Below the pieces are notes generated by a model. The model was not told the origin of the DNA and made no database searches. It was given only the letters and a program-made list of their open reading frames with translations. Shown here piece by piece: positions 1-7,663 of a DNA stretch of 64,000 bases (position 1 is its first letter; each line of letters begins with the position of its first letter). The position numbers and the translations under genes are program-made. Source of the DNA: a virus. The DNA is taken from positions 62,001 to 126,000 of the IMG/VR virus record IMGVR_UViG_3300033571_022960. One strand, given 5' to 3'.

Positions 1-2
1 TG

Positions 3-128
3 GAACAACCATTTAAATTTATGGAACAAATTGCAATAGAAACAAAAGGTAATTTTTTTGAGGGTAGAACAGTAGAATATCAAAAAGCAAAACTAAACGA
101 ACAAATTAAGTTCATTGATGAATTTTAA
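3..128 (+). CDS. nrdB: Ribonucleotide reductase small subunit, C-terminal end (partial)
   Basis: The open frame enters from the left edge and ends at a TAA 12 bp before nrdA. The residues include NFFEGRTVEYQKA and end in FIDEF. This resembles the NFFE-x-R-x-x-EYQ tail of class Ia R2 proteins, whose last residues dock on the large subunit. Position directly before nrdA supports the call. Only about 41 residues are visible, so the diiron site cannot be checked. Confidence 0.65.
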   Translation, partial: EQPFKFMEQIAIETKGNFFEGRTVEYQKAKLNEQIKFIDEF

Positions 129-140
129 AAAAAAAATAAT

Positions 141-2516
141 ATGTTAACAATAATAAAAAGAAATGGTGAAAAAACATCATTCCATCCTAATAAAATTTAT
201 AATAGAATAAAAAAATCATCAAAAGGTTTAAATATTAATCATGATGAAATTTTTATTAAAGTTATTACTTCTGTACCAACAGAAGGTGAAGTTACAACTA
301 AAGAATTGGATAATTTAATATCCCAAATTTCAGCATCTTATACATCTTCTCACTATGATTATAGTAAATTTGCTGCAACAATTGCAATATCTTCTTTTCA
401 TAAAGAAACAAGTAATTCTTTTTATGAAACTATGAAAAAATTAAATAGTGAGGGTGTTGTTAATAGTAAATTAATAGAAATAATAGAAACTTATGGTATT
501 GAAAAAATTGATTCTTTAATAAATCATGATATGGATTATGATTTTGATTATTTTGGTTGGATTTCACTAAAAGAGATGTATTTACTAAAAACCTCTAAAG
601 GTATTACAATTGAAAGACCACAATATATGTATATGAGAGTTGCTCTTTGGGTAACTAATTCATTAGAAGAGGCAATAGATTATTATTTTTCTTTATCAAA
701 TAAATTAGTTTCTAAGGCAACACCTATAATGATTAATGCTGGAACAAAAATTCCACAATTAGCATCATGTGTATTAAAATATAATGAAGGTGATTCAAGG
801 GAAGATTTACTTGCAACTTTAAAAGATATATCAGTATATTCAGCAGATGCAGCAGGTATAGGTTTATGTATGTCAAACATAAGAAGTAAAGAAAGTAAAA
901 TTTCTACTTCTGGTGGTAATGCTGGAGGTTTATTGAAATATCTTAAAATAGTCAATGAAAGTCTTAGGTTTTTTAATCAACAAGGTCGTAGACCAGGAAG
1001 TGCTGCCATATATATTGAACCTTGGCATAAAGATATTTTTGATTTATTGGATATAAAGAAAAATACAGGAGCAGAAGAATTAAGGGCAAGAGATTTATTT
1101 ACTGCAATTTGGGTTCCAGATAATTTTCTAAGGGCAGTAGAAGAAGATGGTGATTGGTATTTATTTTGTCCTAATGATATTATTAAAAGTGGTTTAAAAC
1201 CATTACAAACAATTTATGGTGAAGAATATGAGGAAGAATATAACAAGGCAGTAAAATTAGGAATAGGTAAAAAGGTTAAAGCACAAGATATTTGGTTTAA
1301 AATTGTAGAATCACAAATAGAAACTGGTGTTCCTTATTTATTATCAAAAGATAATGTTAATAAAAAATCTAACCATAAAAATATTGGAACTATTAAACAA
1401 TCTAATCTTTGTGGAGAAATCGTACAACACACAGACGAATCATCAACTGCAATCTGCACTCTATCATCTTTAGTTTTAAAGAATTTTGTTAAAAACAAAA
1501 AATTTGATTTTAATCTATTATTATCTGAAACAAGAAAAATAGTTAGAAGTTTAAATAAAGTTATAGATATTAATTCTTATTCTACCGAAAAAGGTAAAAA
1601 AGGTGGTTTAGAACAAAGAGCAATAGGAATAGGTGTTCAAGGTCTTGCTGATACTTTCTTTTTGATGGATTATATTTTTGATTCGGAAGAGTCGAAAATA
1701 TTAAATAAAGAAATATTTGAAACAATTTATTATGCATCTATATTAGAATCAATGAATTTATGTAAAGAAGGTAATTATAAACCATATAAATTTTTTAAGG
1801 GTTCACCATTTAGTGAAGGAATTTTCCAATTCGATATGTGGGGATTGAAAAAAGAAGATTTATCTGGTATGTATGATTGGGATTCTTTAAAAGAACAAGT
1901 TAAAAAATATGGTGTATGTAATAGTTTACTAACTGCAATAATGCCTGTAGCAAGTTCTGCGAAGGTAACTGGAAGTTATGAAATGGTTGAACCTGCACAT
2001 TCAGCAATTTTTAATAGAAGGGTTGTTGGCGGAGAAATAACAATTATAAACAAATACCTAATTGATGATTTAACTGAAATAGGATTATGGAATGAAACTT
2101 TAAAAAATGAACTTATTTTAAAAGAAGGTTCTATACAAAATGTTGATTTTTTAAAATATCTTGATAAAGAAGATAAAAAATATGAAAATAAAGTTAAACG
2201 TATAGAATATCTAATAAAAAAATATAGAACTGTGTGGGAAATCCCTCAAAAAGAGATTATTAATTTGGCGTCAGATAGGGCACCTTTTATTGACCAAACA
2301 CAATCAATGAATTTATATATGTCAAACCCAAGTGTTTCTAAATTAACATCTGCAATATTCTATGGATGGAAAAAAGGACTTAAAACCTTAAATTATTATT
2401 TAAGGACAAAGGCAATATCAACTGGGGCAAAACATTTGGCAATAGAAGTTACTAAGACTGAAACCAATCAAAAACCAGAAGATTCTCCTTTTGATTGTGT
2501 TGGTTGTTCAGCATAA
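141..2516 (+). CDS. nrdA: Ribonucleoside-diphosphate reductase large subunit, class Ia
   Basis: Reduces ribonucleotides to deoxyribonucleotides for phage DNA synthesis. At 791 aa it has full length. An ATP-cone-like domain occupies about residues 1-90 (starts MLTIIKRNGEKTSFHP). The active-site cysteines fall in QLASCVL and SNLCGEIV, the PVASSAKVTGSYE loop is present, and the C-terminal redox pair is C786-x-x-C789. With nrdB upstream and thyA and a dNMP kinase in the window it forms a nucleotide-supply set. The start ATG follows an A-rich stretch with no Shine-Dalgarno sequence. Confidence 0.95.
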   Translation: MLTIIKRNGEKTSFHPNKIYNRIKKSSKGLNINHDEIFIKVITSVPTEGEVTTKELDNLISQISASYTSSHYDYSKFAATIAISSFHKETSNSFYETMKKLNSEGVVNSKLIEIIETYGIEKIDSLINHDMDYDFDYFGWISLKEMYLLKTSKGITIERPQYMYMRVALWVTNSLEEAIDYYFSLSNKLVSKATPIMINAGTKIPQLASCVLKYNEGDSREDLLATLKDISVYSADAAGIGLCMSNIRSKESKISTSGGNAGGLLKYLKIVNESLRFFNQQGRRPGSAAIYIEPWHKDIFDLLDIKKNTGAEELRARDLFTAIWVPDNFLRAVEEDGDWYLFCPNDIIKSGLKPLQTIYGEEYEEEYNKAVKLGIGKKVKAQDIWFKIVESQIETGVPYLLSKDNVNKKSNHKNIGTIKQSNLCGEIVQHTDESSTAICTLSSLVLKNFVKNKKFDFNLLLSETRKIVRSLNKVIDINSYSTEKGKKGGLEQRAIGIGVQGLADTFFLMDYIFDSEESKILNKEIFETIYYASILESMNLCKEGNYKPYKFFKGSPFSEGIFQFDMWGLKKEDLSGMYDWDSLKEQVKKYGVCNSLLTAIMPVASSAKVTGSYEMVEPAHSAIFNRRVVGGEITIINKYLIDDLTEIGLWNETLKNELILKEGSIQNVDFLKYLDKEDKKYENKVKRIEYLIKKYRTVWEIPQKEIINLASDRAPFIDQTQSMNLYMSNPSVSKLTSAIFYGWKKGLKTLNYYLRTKAISTGAKHLAIEVTKTETNQKPEDSPFDCVGCSA

Positions 2517-2533
2517 TTCAAAAACTAATTTAC

Positions 2534-2577
2534 TTTATCCCAGAAATTATTATATTTTTTCTGGGATAAACTTTTTT
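2534..2577 (+). terminator. Rho-independent terminator after nrdA
   Basis: A perfect 13-bp inverted repeat (2534-2546 and 2558-2570, core TATCCCAGAAA) with an 11-nt loop is followed by CTTTTTT. The T-run runs straight into the ATG at 2578, so the next gene begins at the terminator's end. Confidence 0.85.
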
Positions 2578-3294
2578 ATGAAAATACTACACATATCAGA
2601 CACACATGGATTTCATGAACAATTAACTGATAAATGGAATTGGGAAGAAATTGATTTGGTTATTCATTCAGGTGATGAATCAAATTCAATCGTTCCTGAA
2701 ATTAATTTCCATGAATCATTGAATTTTTTTAGTTGGTTTAAAGATTTACCTGTTAAAAACAAAATATTTATTGCAGGAAATCACTCAACTGCAATTGAAA
2801 AAAGACTAATTACTCCAGCAGATATTTTTTCTTATGGAATCATATATTTGGAAAATTCTTTAACCGAAGTTAATGGGATTAAAATATATGGTTCACCATA
2901 TACACCCACATTTGGTAATTGGTCTTTTATGAGAGCAAGACATAAATTGGATAAGTTATGGTCACAAATACCTGAAAATACTGATATTTTGGTTGTACAT
3001 GGTCCAGCAAAGGGTGTATTGGATTTATCTTGGTCTAAAGATGGTTATTTAGAATATTGTGGTTGTAAATCACTTTTTAATCATGTAAATAAAATTAAAC
3101 CAAAAATATTCCAATTTGGTCATATTCATGATGGTGAGGAAATTTATAATTATGGTTGTAAAAAACATAATGAAACTTTATTTATAAATTCTACACTTGT
3201 TAAAGATGGTCATTTTAATAAAGGATTAATACATTATGGTGTTTTAACAGAAATTGATGAAAATAAAAATGTAAAAATTTATGAAATTAAATAA
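2578..3294 (+). CDS. Calcineurin-like metallophosphoesterase
   Basis: The protein starts MKILHISDTHGFHE. The metal-binding signature follows in order: DTH (D-x-H), HSGDE (GD), AGNHS (GNH), VVHGPAKG and GHIHDG (GH-x-H). These are the motifs of the metallophosphoesterase superfamily (class III-like, about 240 aa). The substrate cannot be told. An upstream in-frame ATG at 2491 would lie inside nrdA and the terminator, so 2578 is preferred. The 3' end overlaps the next gene by 14 bp. Confidence 0.85.
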   Translation: MKILHISDTHGFHEQLTDKWNWEEIDLVIHSGDESNSIVPEINFHESLNFFSWFKDLPVKNKIFIAGNHSTAIEKRLITPADIFSYGIIYLENSLTEVNGIKIYGSPYTPTFGNWSFMRARHKLDKLWSQIPENTDILVVHGPAKGVLDLSWSKDGYLEYCGCKSLFNHVNKIKPKIFQFGHIHDGEEIYNYGCKKHNETLFINSTLVKDGHFNKGLIHYGVLTEIDENKNVKIYEIK

Positions 3295-3643
3295 AACCTT
3301 TAAAAACATTAAAAGGTGGAATGAAACAAAAATTAAACCTCTAACTTATATTAATTTTTACATAAATGAAAATTCCTTATATCAACAAGAATATTATAAA
3401 ATATTATGGTCTAACGATGATGTAATATTAATAAATCAGGGTTTTTATAGTTATTTGATGAGTTTAAAACAATGGAAAGGAACAAAAACAGGTAATTATA
3501 GATTTTGCAAATTTGATAAAATTAAATATATTATGTTTAATAATAAACACAATTTAGAAAATATAAAAGTTGGTGACTATGAAATAGATGATACACTTTT
3601 AGAAAAAATAAGAGAAGAAATTCACAAACCATATTATTTATGA
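3281..3643 (+). CDS. Divergent member of the NLKK small-protein family
   Basis: 120 aa, unknown function. The N-terminus MKLNKTFKNIKRWNET matches the first 12 residues of the family block (M-x-L-x-K-T-x-x-N-x-K) shared by about 15 other proteins here, but the FFN part is missing. The rest is rich in Tyr, Asn and Lys. It overlaps the phosphoesterase gene by 14 bp and the next gene by 4 bp (ATGA), suggesting translational coupling. Confidence 0.65.
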   Translation: MKLNKTFKNIKRWNETKIKPLTYINFYINENSLYQQEYYKILWSNDDVILINQGFYSYLMSLKQWKGTKTGNYRFCKFDKIKYIMFNNKHNLENIKVGDYEIDDTLLEKIREEIHKPYYL

Positions 3644-3861
3644 AATGTTATATTAATAATTATGAAAAATTTTTAAATAATTATAATTTTAAATCTAATG
3701 AATATTTAAATTTTAAAAAATTATGGTTAGAAAAAAATAATAAAATTTTTAATGAATTATATTCTGATATGATGAAAAATGGAAGAAACAGTTTTGATAA
3801 AAATTTAGAAATAGAAGAAATAATAAAAGAAACATTTTACTTAAAAAAATATTATGAATAA
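3640..3861 (+). CDS. Hypothetical protein
   Basis: 73 aa, no recognised family. The ATG overlaps the previous stop (ATGA) and the gene overlaps thyA by 8 bp, so it sits in a tightly coupled run. The composition (Asn, Lys, Phe, Tyr) is that of the AT-rich neighbours. Confidence 0.6.
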   Translation: MKCYINNYEKFLNNYNFKSNEYLNFKKLWLEKNNKIFNELYSDMMKNGRNSFDKNLEIEEIIKETFYLKKYYE

Positions 3862-4696
3862 GTCAGATTTATACTTTCAACAAAACCTAAAAAAAATATT
3901 GGATGAAGGTTGTTGGGATGAAAATCCAAGACCAAAATATAAAGATGGGGAACCTGCAAAATCTAAATATATAACTTGTGTTTATGAAGAATATGATTTT
4001 TCTAAGGGTGAGTATCCTATAACAACCTTACGTAATACCCCAATTAAAACTGGAATTAAAGAAATTTTTTGGATTTATCAAAAACAAACTTCTTCTTTGG
4101 AGGTTGCAGAAGAATTAGGTATTAATTGGTGGGATGAATGGAATATTGGTGATAATACAATTGGTATTCGTTATGGTGAAACTGTAAGAAAATATGATTT
4201 AATGAATAAACTTCTTATTGGTTTGGAAAAAGAACCTTTTTCAAGGAGACATATAATAAATTTATATCAATATTCTGATTTGGAAACTCCTGGTTTATAT
4301 CCTTGTGCATTTGAAACACTTTGGTCTGTTAGAAAAAAAGAAGGGGTTTATTATTTGGATTTAACTTTGATTCAAAGAAGTTCTGACTATTTGGTTGCGA
4401 ATTACATAAATAAAAACCAATATTTTTCATTACAAATGATGATTATTGGTCATTTAAGACATATAACAGGATTAAATTATCATTTAGGTAAATTTAATCA
4501 TTATGTCAATAATCTTCATGTTTATGATAGACATTTGAAATATATTGAAGAATTATTAAGTAGAGAAAGTTCAGAACAACCAAAAATAATTTTAAAAGAA
4601 AATAAAAACTTTTATGATTATAATTTGGGTGATTTTGATTTAATTGGTTTTGATAAAATTAAACCTTTAAGTGGTAAACTTGAACTTGCAATATAA
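3854..4696 (+). CDS. thyA: Thymidylate synthase
   Basis: Converts dUMP to dTMP with methylene-tetrahydrofolate. Family motifs seen: catalytic Cys151 in LYPCAFETLW, SRRHIINLYQYSD before it, QRSSD at about 174-178 (dUMP phosphate contact), an Asn in the NYINKNQY segment, and NLHVYDRH near the C-terminus. At 280 aa the length is normal. It is ThyA type, not ThyX. It follows the RNR genes and overlaps the small gene before it. Confidence 0.9.
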   Translation: MNKSDLYFQQNLKKILDEGCWDENPRPKYKDGEPAKSKYITCVYEEYDFSKGEYPITTLRNTPIKTGIKEIFWIYQKQTSSLEVAEELGINWWDEWNIGDNTIGIRYGETVRKYDLMNKLLIGLEKEPFSRRHIINLYQYSDLETPGLYPCAFETLWSVRKKEGVYYLDLTLIQRSSDYLVANYINKNQYFSLQMMIIGHLRHITGLNYHLGKFNHYVNNLHVYDRHLKYIEELLSRESSEQPKIILKENKNFYDYNLGDFDLIGFDKIKPLSGKLELAI

Positions 4697-4699
4697 TAT

Positions 4700-5509
4700 A
4701 TGGATATTATTAAAGAATATAAAAAGTTTTGTGAAGAAAATGGTATTGAATTTAATATAGAAAATAAGGTTAATCCTTATGATGATACCACTCTATTTTG
4801 TCCTGCTGGTATGCAAAAATATAAAAAAGAATTTAAAAATTGTGAATATAAAAATACAATTGCAAATGTTCAGTCATGTATAAGAATGAATGATTTTGAT
4901 GAAATTGGTGATGAAACTCATTTATTATATTTTAATATGATTGGTTTATTTTCATTTAGACAGATGACTATTGAAAATGCAATAGATTTTTTGGTTAATT
5001 TTTTAATAAGATTAAATATAAAACCCCATTATGTGACAATTCACTCCGATAAAAAAGAATGGTTAAATTATTATAAAAAATATAATATTGATGTAAGGTA
5101 TGATGATGAAAATTGTAAATGGTCTGATGGTGATATTGGTGGATATTGTACTGAATTTTTTATAAATAACATTGAAATAGGTAACATTGTTAATCCACTT
5201 GATAATTGTATTGACGTTGGTTTCGGATTGGAAAGATTGGAAATGATTGTTAATAATAAAAAAATTAATAAAATTGATTCATTAAAGGACTGTGCATTAA
5301 AAATAATAGAAAGTGGTTATAAACCATCAAACCTAAAACAAGGTTATGTATTAAGAAAAATATTAAGAGAAATTTATAAATTAGGTGGTAATTTAGAACA
5401 TCATTTTTTTATTGAAGAAATTGAAAGACAAGAAAAAATAATTGCAAAATATAATAAAATAAAGAATAAATACCAAAACAAATCAAAAGAATGGTGGTTT
5501 GATACATGA
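4700..5509 (+). CDS. Stand-alone alanyl-tRNA synthetase-like catalytic core
   Basis: 269 aa, compared with about 870 for bacterial AlaRS. Class II AlaRS motifs are seen in order: DDTTLFCPAGMQKYK (29-43; compare DPTLLFTNAGM), SCIRMNDFDEIGDETHLL and the LFSFRQM segment (59-89), KWSDGDIGGYC (140-150), and motif 3 DVGFGLERLEMIV (172-184). The tRNA-recognition, editing and oligomerisation domains are absent. It could charge a tRNA or minihelix, or be an aminoacyl-adenylate enzyme used elsewhere. It lies 3 bp after thyA. Confidence 0.75.
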   Translation: MDIIKEYKKFCEENGIEFNIENKVNPYDDTTLFCPAGMQKYKKEFKNCEYKNTIANVQSCIRMNDFDEIGDETHLLYFNMIGLFSFRQMTIENAIDFLVNFLIRLNIKPHYVTIHSDKKEWLNYYKKYNIDVRYDDENCKWSDGDIGGYCTEFFINNIEIGNIVNPLDNCIDVGFGLERLEMIVNNKKINKIDSLKDCALKIIESGYKPSNLKQGYVLRKILREIYKLGGNLEHHFFIEEIERQEKIIAKYNKIKNKYQNKSKEWWFDT

Positions 5510-5541
5510 AATTTGATTTTCTAAAAAAAATTTATTAAATT

Positions 5542-5775
5542 ATGAAAATAGAAATTGACAATACAAATATTAATTTAATTCCCTTTAAATTTAATAATAA
5601 TCATTTTGGTGATGCAGTTTTGGATGTTGATGGGTTTTATTATTTTGTTTTTAAAGATAAAGGTGGTTATTGGTCAGAATATTCATTAAAATTAATTTCA
5701 GAAAAATTAACCGAACTAAATAAAGGTTGGAATGATTATATAAAAGAAAATTATAAAAATGATAATAAAAACTGA
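5542..5775 (+). CDS. Hypothetical protein
   Basis: 77 aa, unknown. Upstream, TTTG (5512-5515) and TAAATTAT (5536-5543) have promoter spacing, but the -7 box overlaps the ATG, so the promoter is uncertain. The protein contains aromatic residues around FYYFVFKDKGGYWSEY. The 3' end overlaps the next gene by 17 bp. Confidence 0.6.
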   Translation: MKIEIDNTNINLIPFKFNNNHFGDAVLDVDGFYYFVFKDKGGYWSEYSLKLISEKLTELNKGWNDYIKENYKNDNKN

Positions 5776-5944
5776 TTTCATAATAAATTATGATGAAATA
5801 ATTTCCTTAATAAAGGAAAAACACAAATTTTTAAAAAATTGTGAAGATATAGAAATATCAATTGAGGAAGAGGGTGATTATGATAAAGGAAATCATAAAA
5901 TAAAATTAATAGATATAACATTTAAAACTGAAAAAAATGTATAA
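5759..5944 (+). CDS. Hypothetical acidic small protein
   Basis: 61 aa, acidic (EDIEISIEEEGDYDKG). Overlaps both neighbours (17 bp and 8 bp), consistent with a coupled operon. No family recognised. Confidence 0.5.
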   Translation: MIIKTDFIINYDEIISLIKEKHKFLKNCEDIEISIEEEGDYDKGNHKIKLIDITFKTEKNV

Positions 5945-6350
5945 AACTTATTTTTTACCAATTACAAAAAACAAAAGTATTGAAATTGAATTTGATGGAA
6001 CAAATAATCATTATTTTTTTGATTTATCATTTTCATTTACAAGAAAAACTGACCATGCAGGTTTTTATTTTATTTTAACAATTTTTAAATATTGTTTAAG
6101 ATTATCAATATATGATAATCGGCATTGGAATTGGGAAGAAAATCGTTGGTATAAACCTGGTGAGGAATATAATGAATGGTTAAAAGAATTGGAAGATTTG
6201 GACAACAGATTTGCAAATCTCCAATTGGAAAAGTGTGATAATGGTGATGATGAAATACATAAATTTTATTTAAAACAATTCCAAAAACTAAAATCTGATT
6301 TGGATTTATATAAAGAAATTTTAAACGATATTAAAAATAAAACAAAATGA
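5937..6350 (+). CDS. Hypothetical protein
   Basis: 137 aa. The aromatic N-terminal half contains HWNWEENRWYKPGEEYNEW, and the C-terminal half is helical with charged residues. No family recognised. It ends in an ATGA overlap with the short frame that precedes the methylase. Confidence 0.6.
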   Translation: MYKTYFLPITKNKSIEIEFDGTNNHYFFDLSFSFTRKTDHAGFYFILTIFKYCLRLSIYDNRHWNWEENRWYKPGEEYNEWLKELEDLDNRFANLQLEKCDNGDDEIHKFYLKQFQKLKSDLDLYKEILNDIKNKTK

Positions 6351-6517
6351 ATCAACTACTAAAAGAAATTAATGAAGGTTTGAAAAAATCTAATCCTCTT
6401 GTTAAAGATAATTTTATCACATTTCAACATGAAGGTAATGAATATCATATATATAAAAATCGCCTGCTTTTTTCAATTTTCTGCGCATTAACGGCAATAT
6501 TCATTATTTGGAAATAA
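6347..6517 (+). CDS. Short ORF, possible 5' fragment of the downstream methylase
   Basis: 56 aa starting MNQLLKEINEGLKKSN with a hydrophobic C-terminus (LLFSIFCALTAIFIIWK). The ATG overlaps the previous stop. It ends 19 bp before the methylase ORF, which is in a different frame and lacks its N-terminal part. Bases 6457-6495 contain CGCCTGC and CTGCGC, more GC-rich than the surroundings, which suggests an insertion or recombination joint. It may be a small membrane protein or the front of a broken gene. Confidence 0.4.
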   Translation: MNQLLKEINEGLKKSNPLVKDNFITFQHEGNEYHIYKNRLLFSIFCALTAIFIIWK

Positions 6518-6536
6518 TTGGGAAAAAAAAGTTATT

Positions 6537-7076
6537 TTGTTTGATAAATATGAAAAAGTTTATTTAACTTGGAAATATTTAATTGAATCTTCAATTGAAG
6601 ATATTAATCGTTTACCTGATTTAGTTGAGGGATTAAATCTTGATACAATTAATATATCACCAGAAGAAAAATCTTTATTGGGGTTTTATGCAAATCCTGC
6701 AAGTGCAGTACCAAAGAAAACTGTAACAAAAAGGGGTGAAAAATCTTGGTCAAGACATAAGAAATTTTTATTGGATAATATTCATAAAATAAAACATTGG
6801 AAAATTTATAATGATGTTTATCAGAACATCCCAAATGAAATTGCAACATACTACATTGACCCACCTTATCAATTTGGTGGTCAATACTATCATAGTTCAT
6901 CATCAAATAAATTAATTAATTATGATGAATTAAGGGATTGGTCTTTATCAAGAAAAGGTGAAATAATAGTTTGTGAAAATAGTAAGGCAAATTGGATGGA
7001 TTTTAAACCTTTGGTTGAGTTAAAAGGACAATTGTATACAACAATGGAAGTAATTTTTTATCAGGAAAATAAATAA
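6537..7076 (+). CDS. Truncated D12-class DNA adenine methyltransferase
   Basis: The catalytic DPPY motif is visible in YYIDPPYQFGGQYYH, followed by a GEIIVCENSKANW strand typical of Dam-like D12 methylases. The frame is open back to 6492 and reads GNNWEKKVILFDKYEKVY, like the acceptor-strand segment of this family. The N-terminal SAM-binding motif (F-x-GGK) is missing and a stop lies at 6489. The only start is TTG 6537 or ATG 6549. It may be a decaying gene or a minimal variant. Confidence 0.6.
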   Translation: MFDKYEKVYLTWKYLIESSIEDINRLPDLVEGLNLDTINISPEEKSLLGFYANPASAVPKKTVTKRGEKSWSRHKKFLLDNIHKIKHWKIYNDVYQNIPNEIATYYIDPPYQFGGQYYHSSSSNKLINYDELRDWSLSRKGEIIVCENSKANWMDFKPLVELKGQLYTTMEVIFYQENK

Positions 7077-7077
7077 A

Positions 7078-7362
7078 ATGACAATCAGAGAAAAACTTTT
7101 AGAAAGAATTGAACAGAGAGTACTTTTTCATGATGAATTTCATTATATGATGGGACATGGATGGTGTGCTCAAGAACAAGAAGAAATTGTTAAGGATGTT
7201 GCAATAGAATTTAGTTGGTGGTTAGATACGTCAAAAACTGCATCAGATTACCTTAGAAAAAATAGAATAGATATTCAAATGGATAATTCTCATGTGGAAA
7301 AACAAAAAGAACAAAGAAAAGAACTTTTTAAACTTTTTAAGGAAGAATATGAAAGAAATTAA
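7078..7362 (+). CDS. Hypothetical protein
   Basis: 94 aa starting MTIREKLLERIEQRVLFHDE, with YMMGHGWCAQEQEE and a charged helical tail. It begins 1 bp after the methylase stop, so it is probably co-transcribed. No family recognised. Confidence 0.6.
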   Translation: MTIREKLLERIEQRVLFHDEFHYMMGHGWCAQEQEEIVKDVAIEFSWWLDTSKTASDYLRKNRIDIQMDNSHVEKQKEQRKELFKLFKEEYERN

Positions 7363-7366
7363 TAAA

Positions 7367-7630
7367 TCAAAATTTATTAACCTCCACAATACAATTACCA
7401 CTACCTTTTATTAATCTGTGCCACCTATGTCTATGAATAAAGATTTTTTCGTTCAAAGATTTCGGTAATTCATTATCCAATTGTATCATCCAATCAGTTT
7501 CTTTAACTGAAATTATTTCTCTATCCTCATCATCCTGATGCCATTCCAATTCATCAGGATTAACATTTTGGTTAAACTCCCTTATTAGTTTATTTTCTTT
7601 TTTTGTTTCTTTAAATGGATATTTCATCAT
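7367..7630 (-). CDS. Conserved phage protein, cupin-like
   Basis: 87 aa. The pattern EWHQDDEDREI, then DWMIQLDNELP, IFIHRHRWHRLIKG and a final CIVEV strand resembles a small protein I recall from T4-like phages with a cupin-type beta layout. His and Asp/Glu residues could bind a metal. The function is unknown. It converges on the plus-strand gene ending 4 bp away and diverges from the next gene. Confidence 0.6.
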   Translation of the reverse strand: MMKYPFKETKKENKLIREFNQNVNPDELEWHQDDEDREIISVKETDWMIQLDNELPKSLNEKIFIHRHRWHRLIKGSGNCIVEVNKF

Positions 7631-7636
7631 AAGTAA

Positions 7637-7644
7637 ATATTTAT
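7637..7644 (+). promoter_or_regulatory. Candidate late promoter box
   Basis: ATATTTAT lies 19 bp before the ATG of the large late gene at 7664. The same octamer precedes several other virion-type genes in the window (see 10598, 41238, 45627, 47165). Confidence 0.45.
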
Positions 7645-7663
7645 CTTAAAAGAAAAAATATTT

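Noticed and set aside
4700-5509. AlaX-type editing protein
   Set aside because: The visible motifs are those of the catalytic core, not the HxxxH...CxxxH editing domain.
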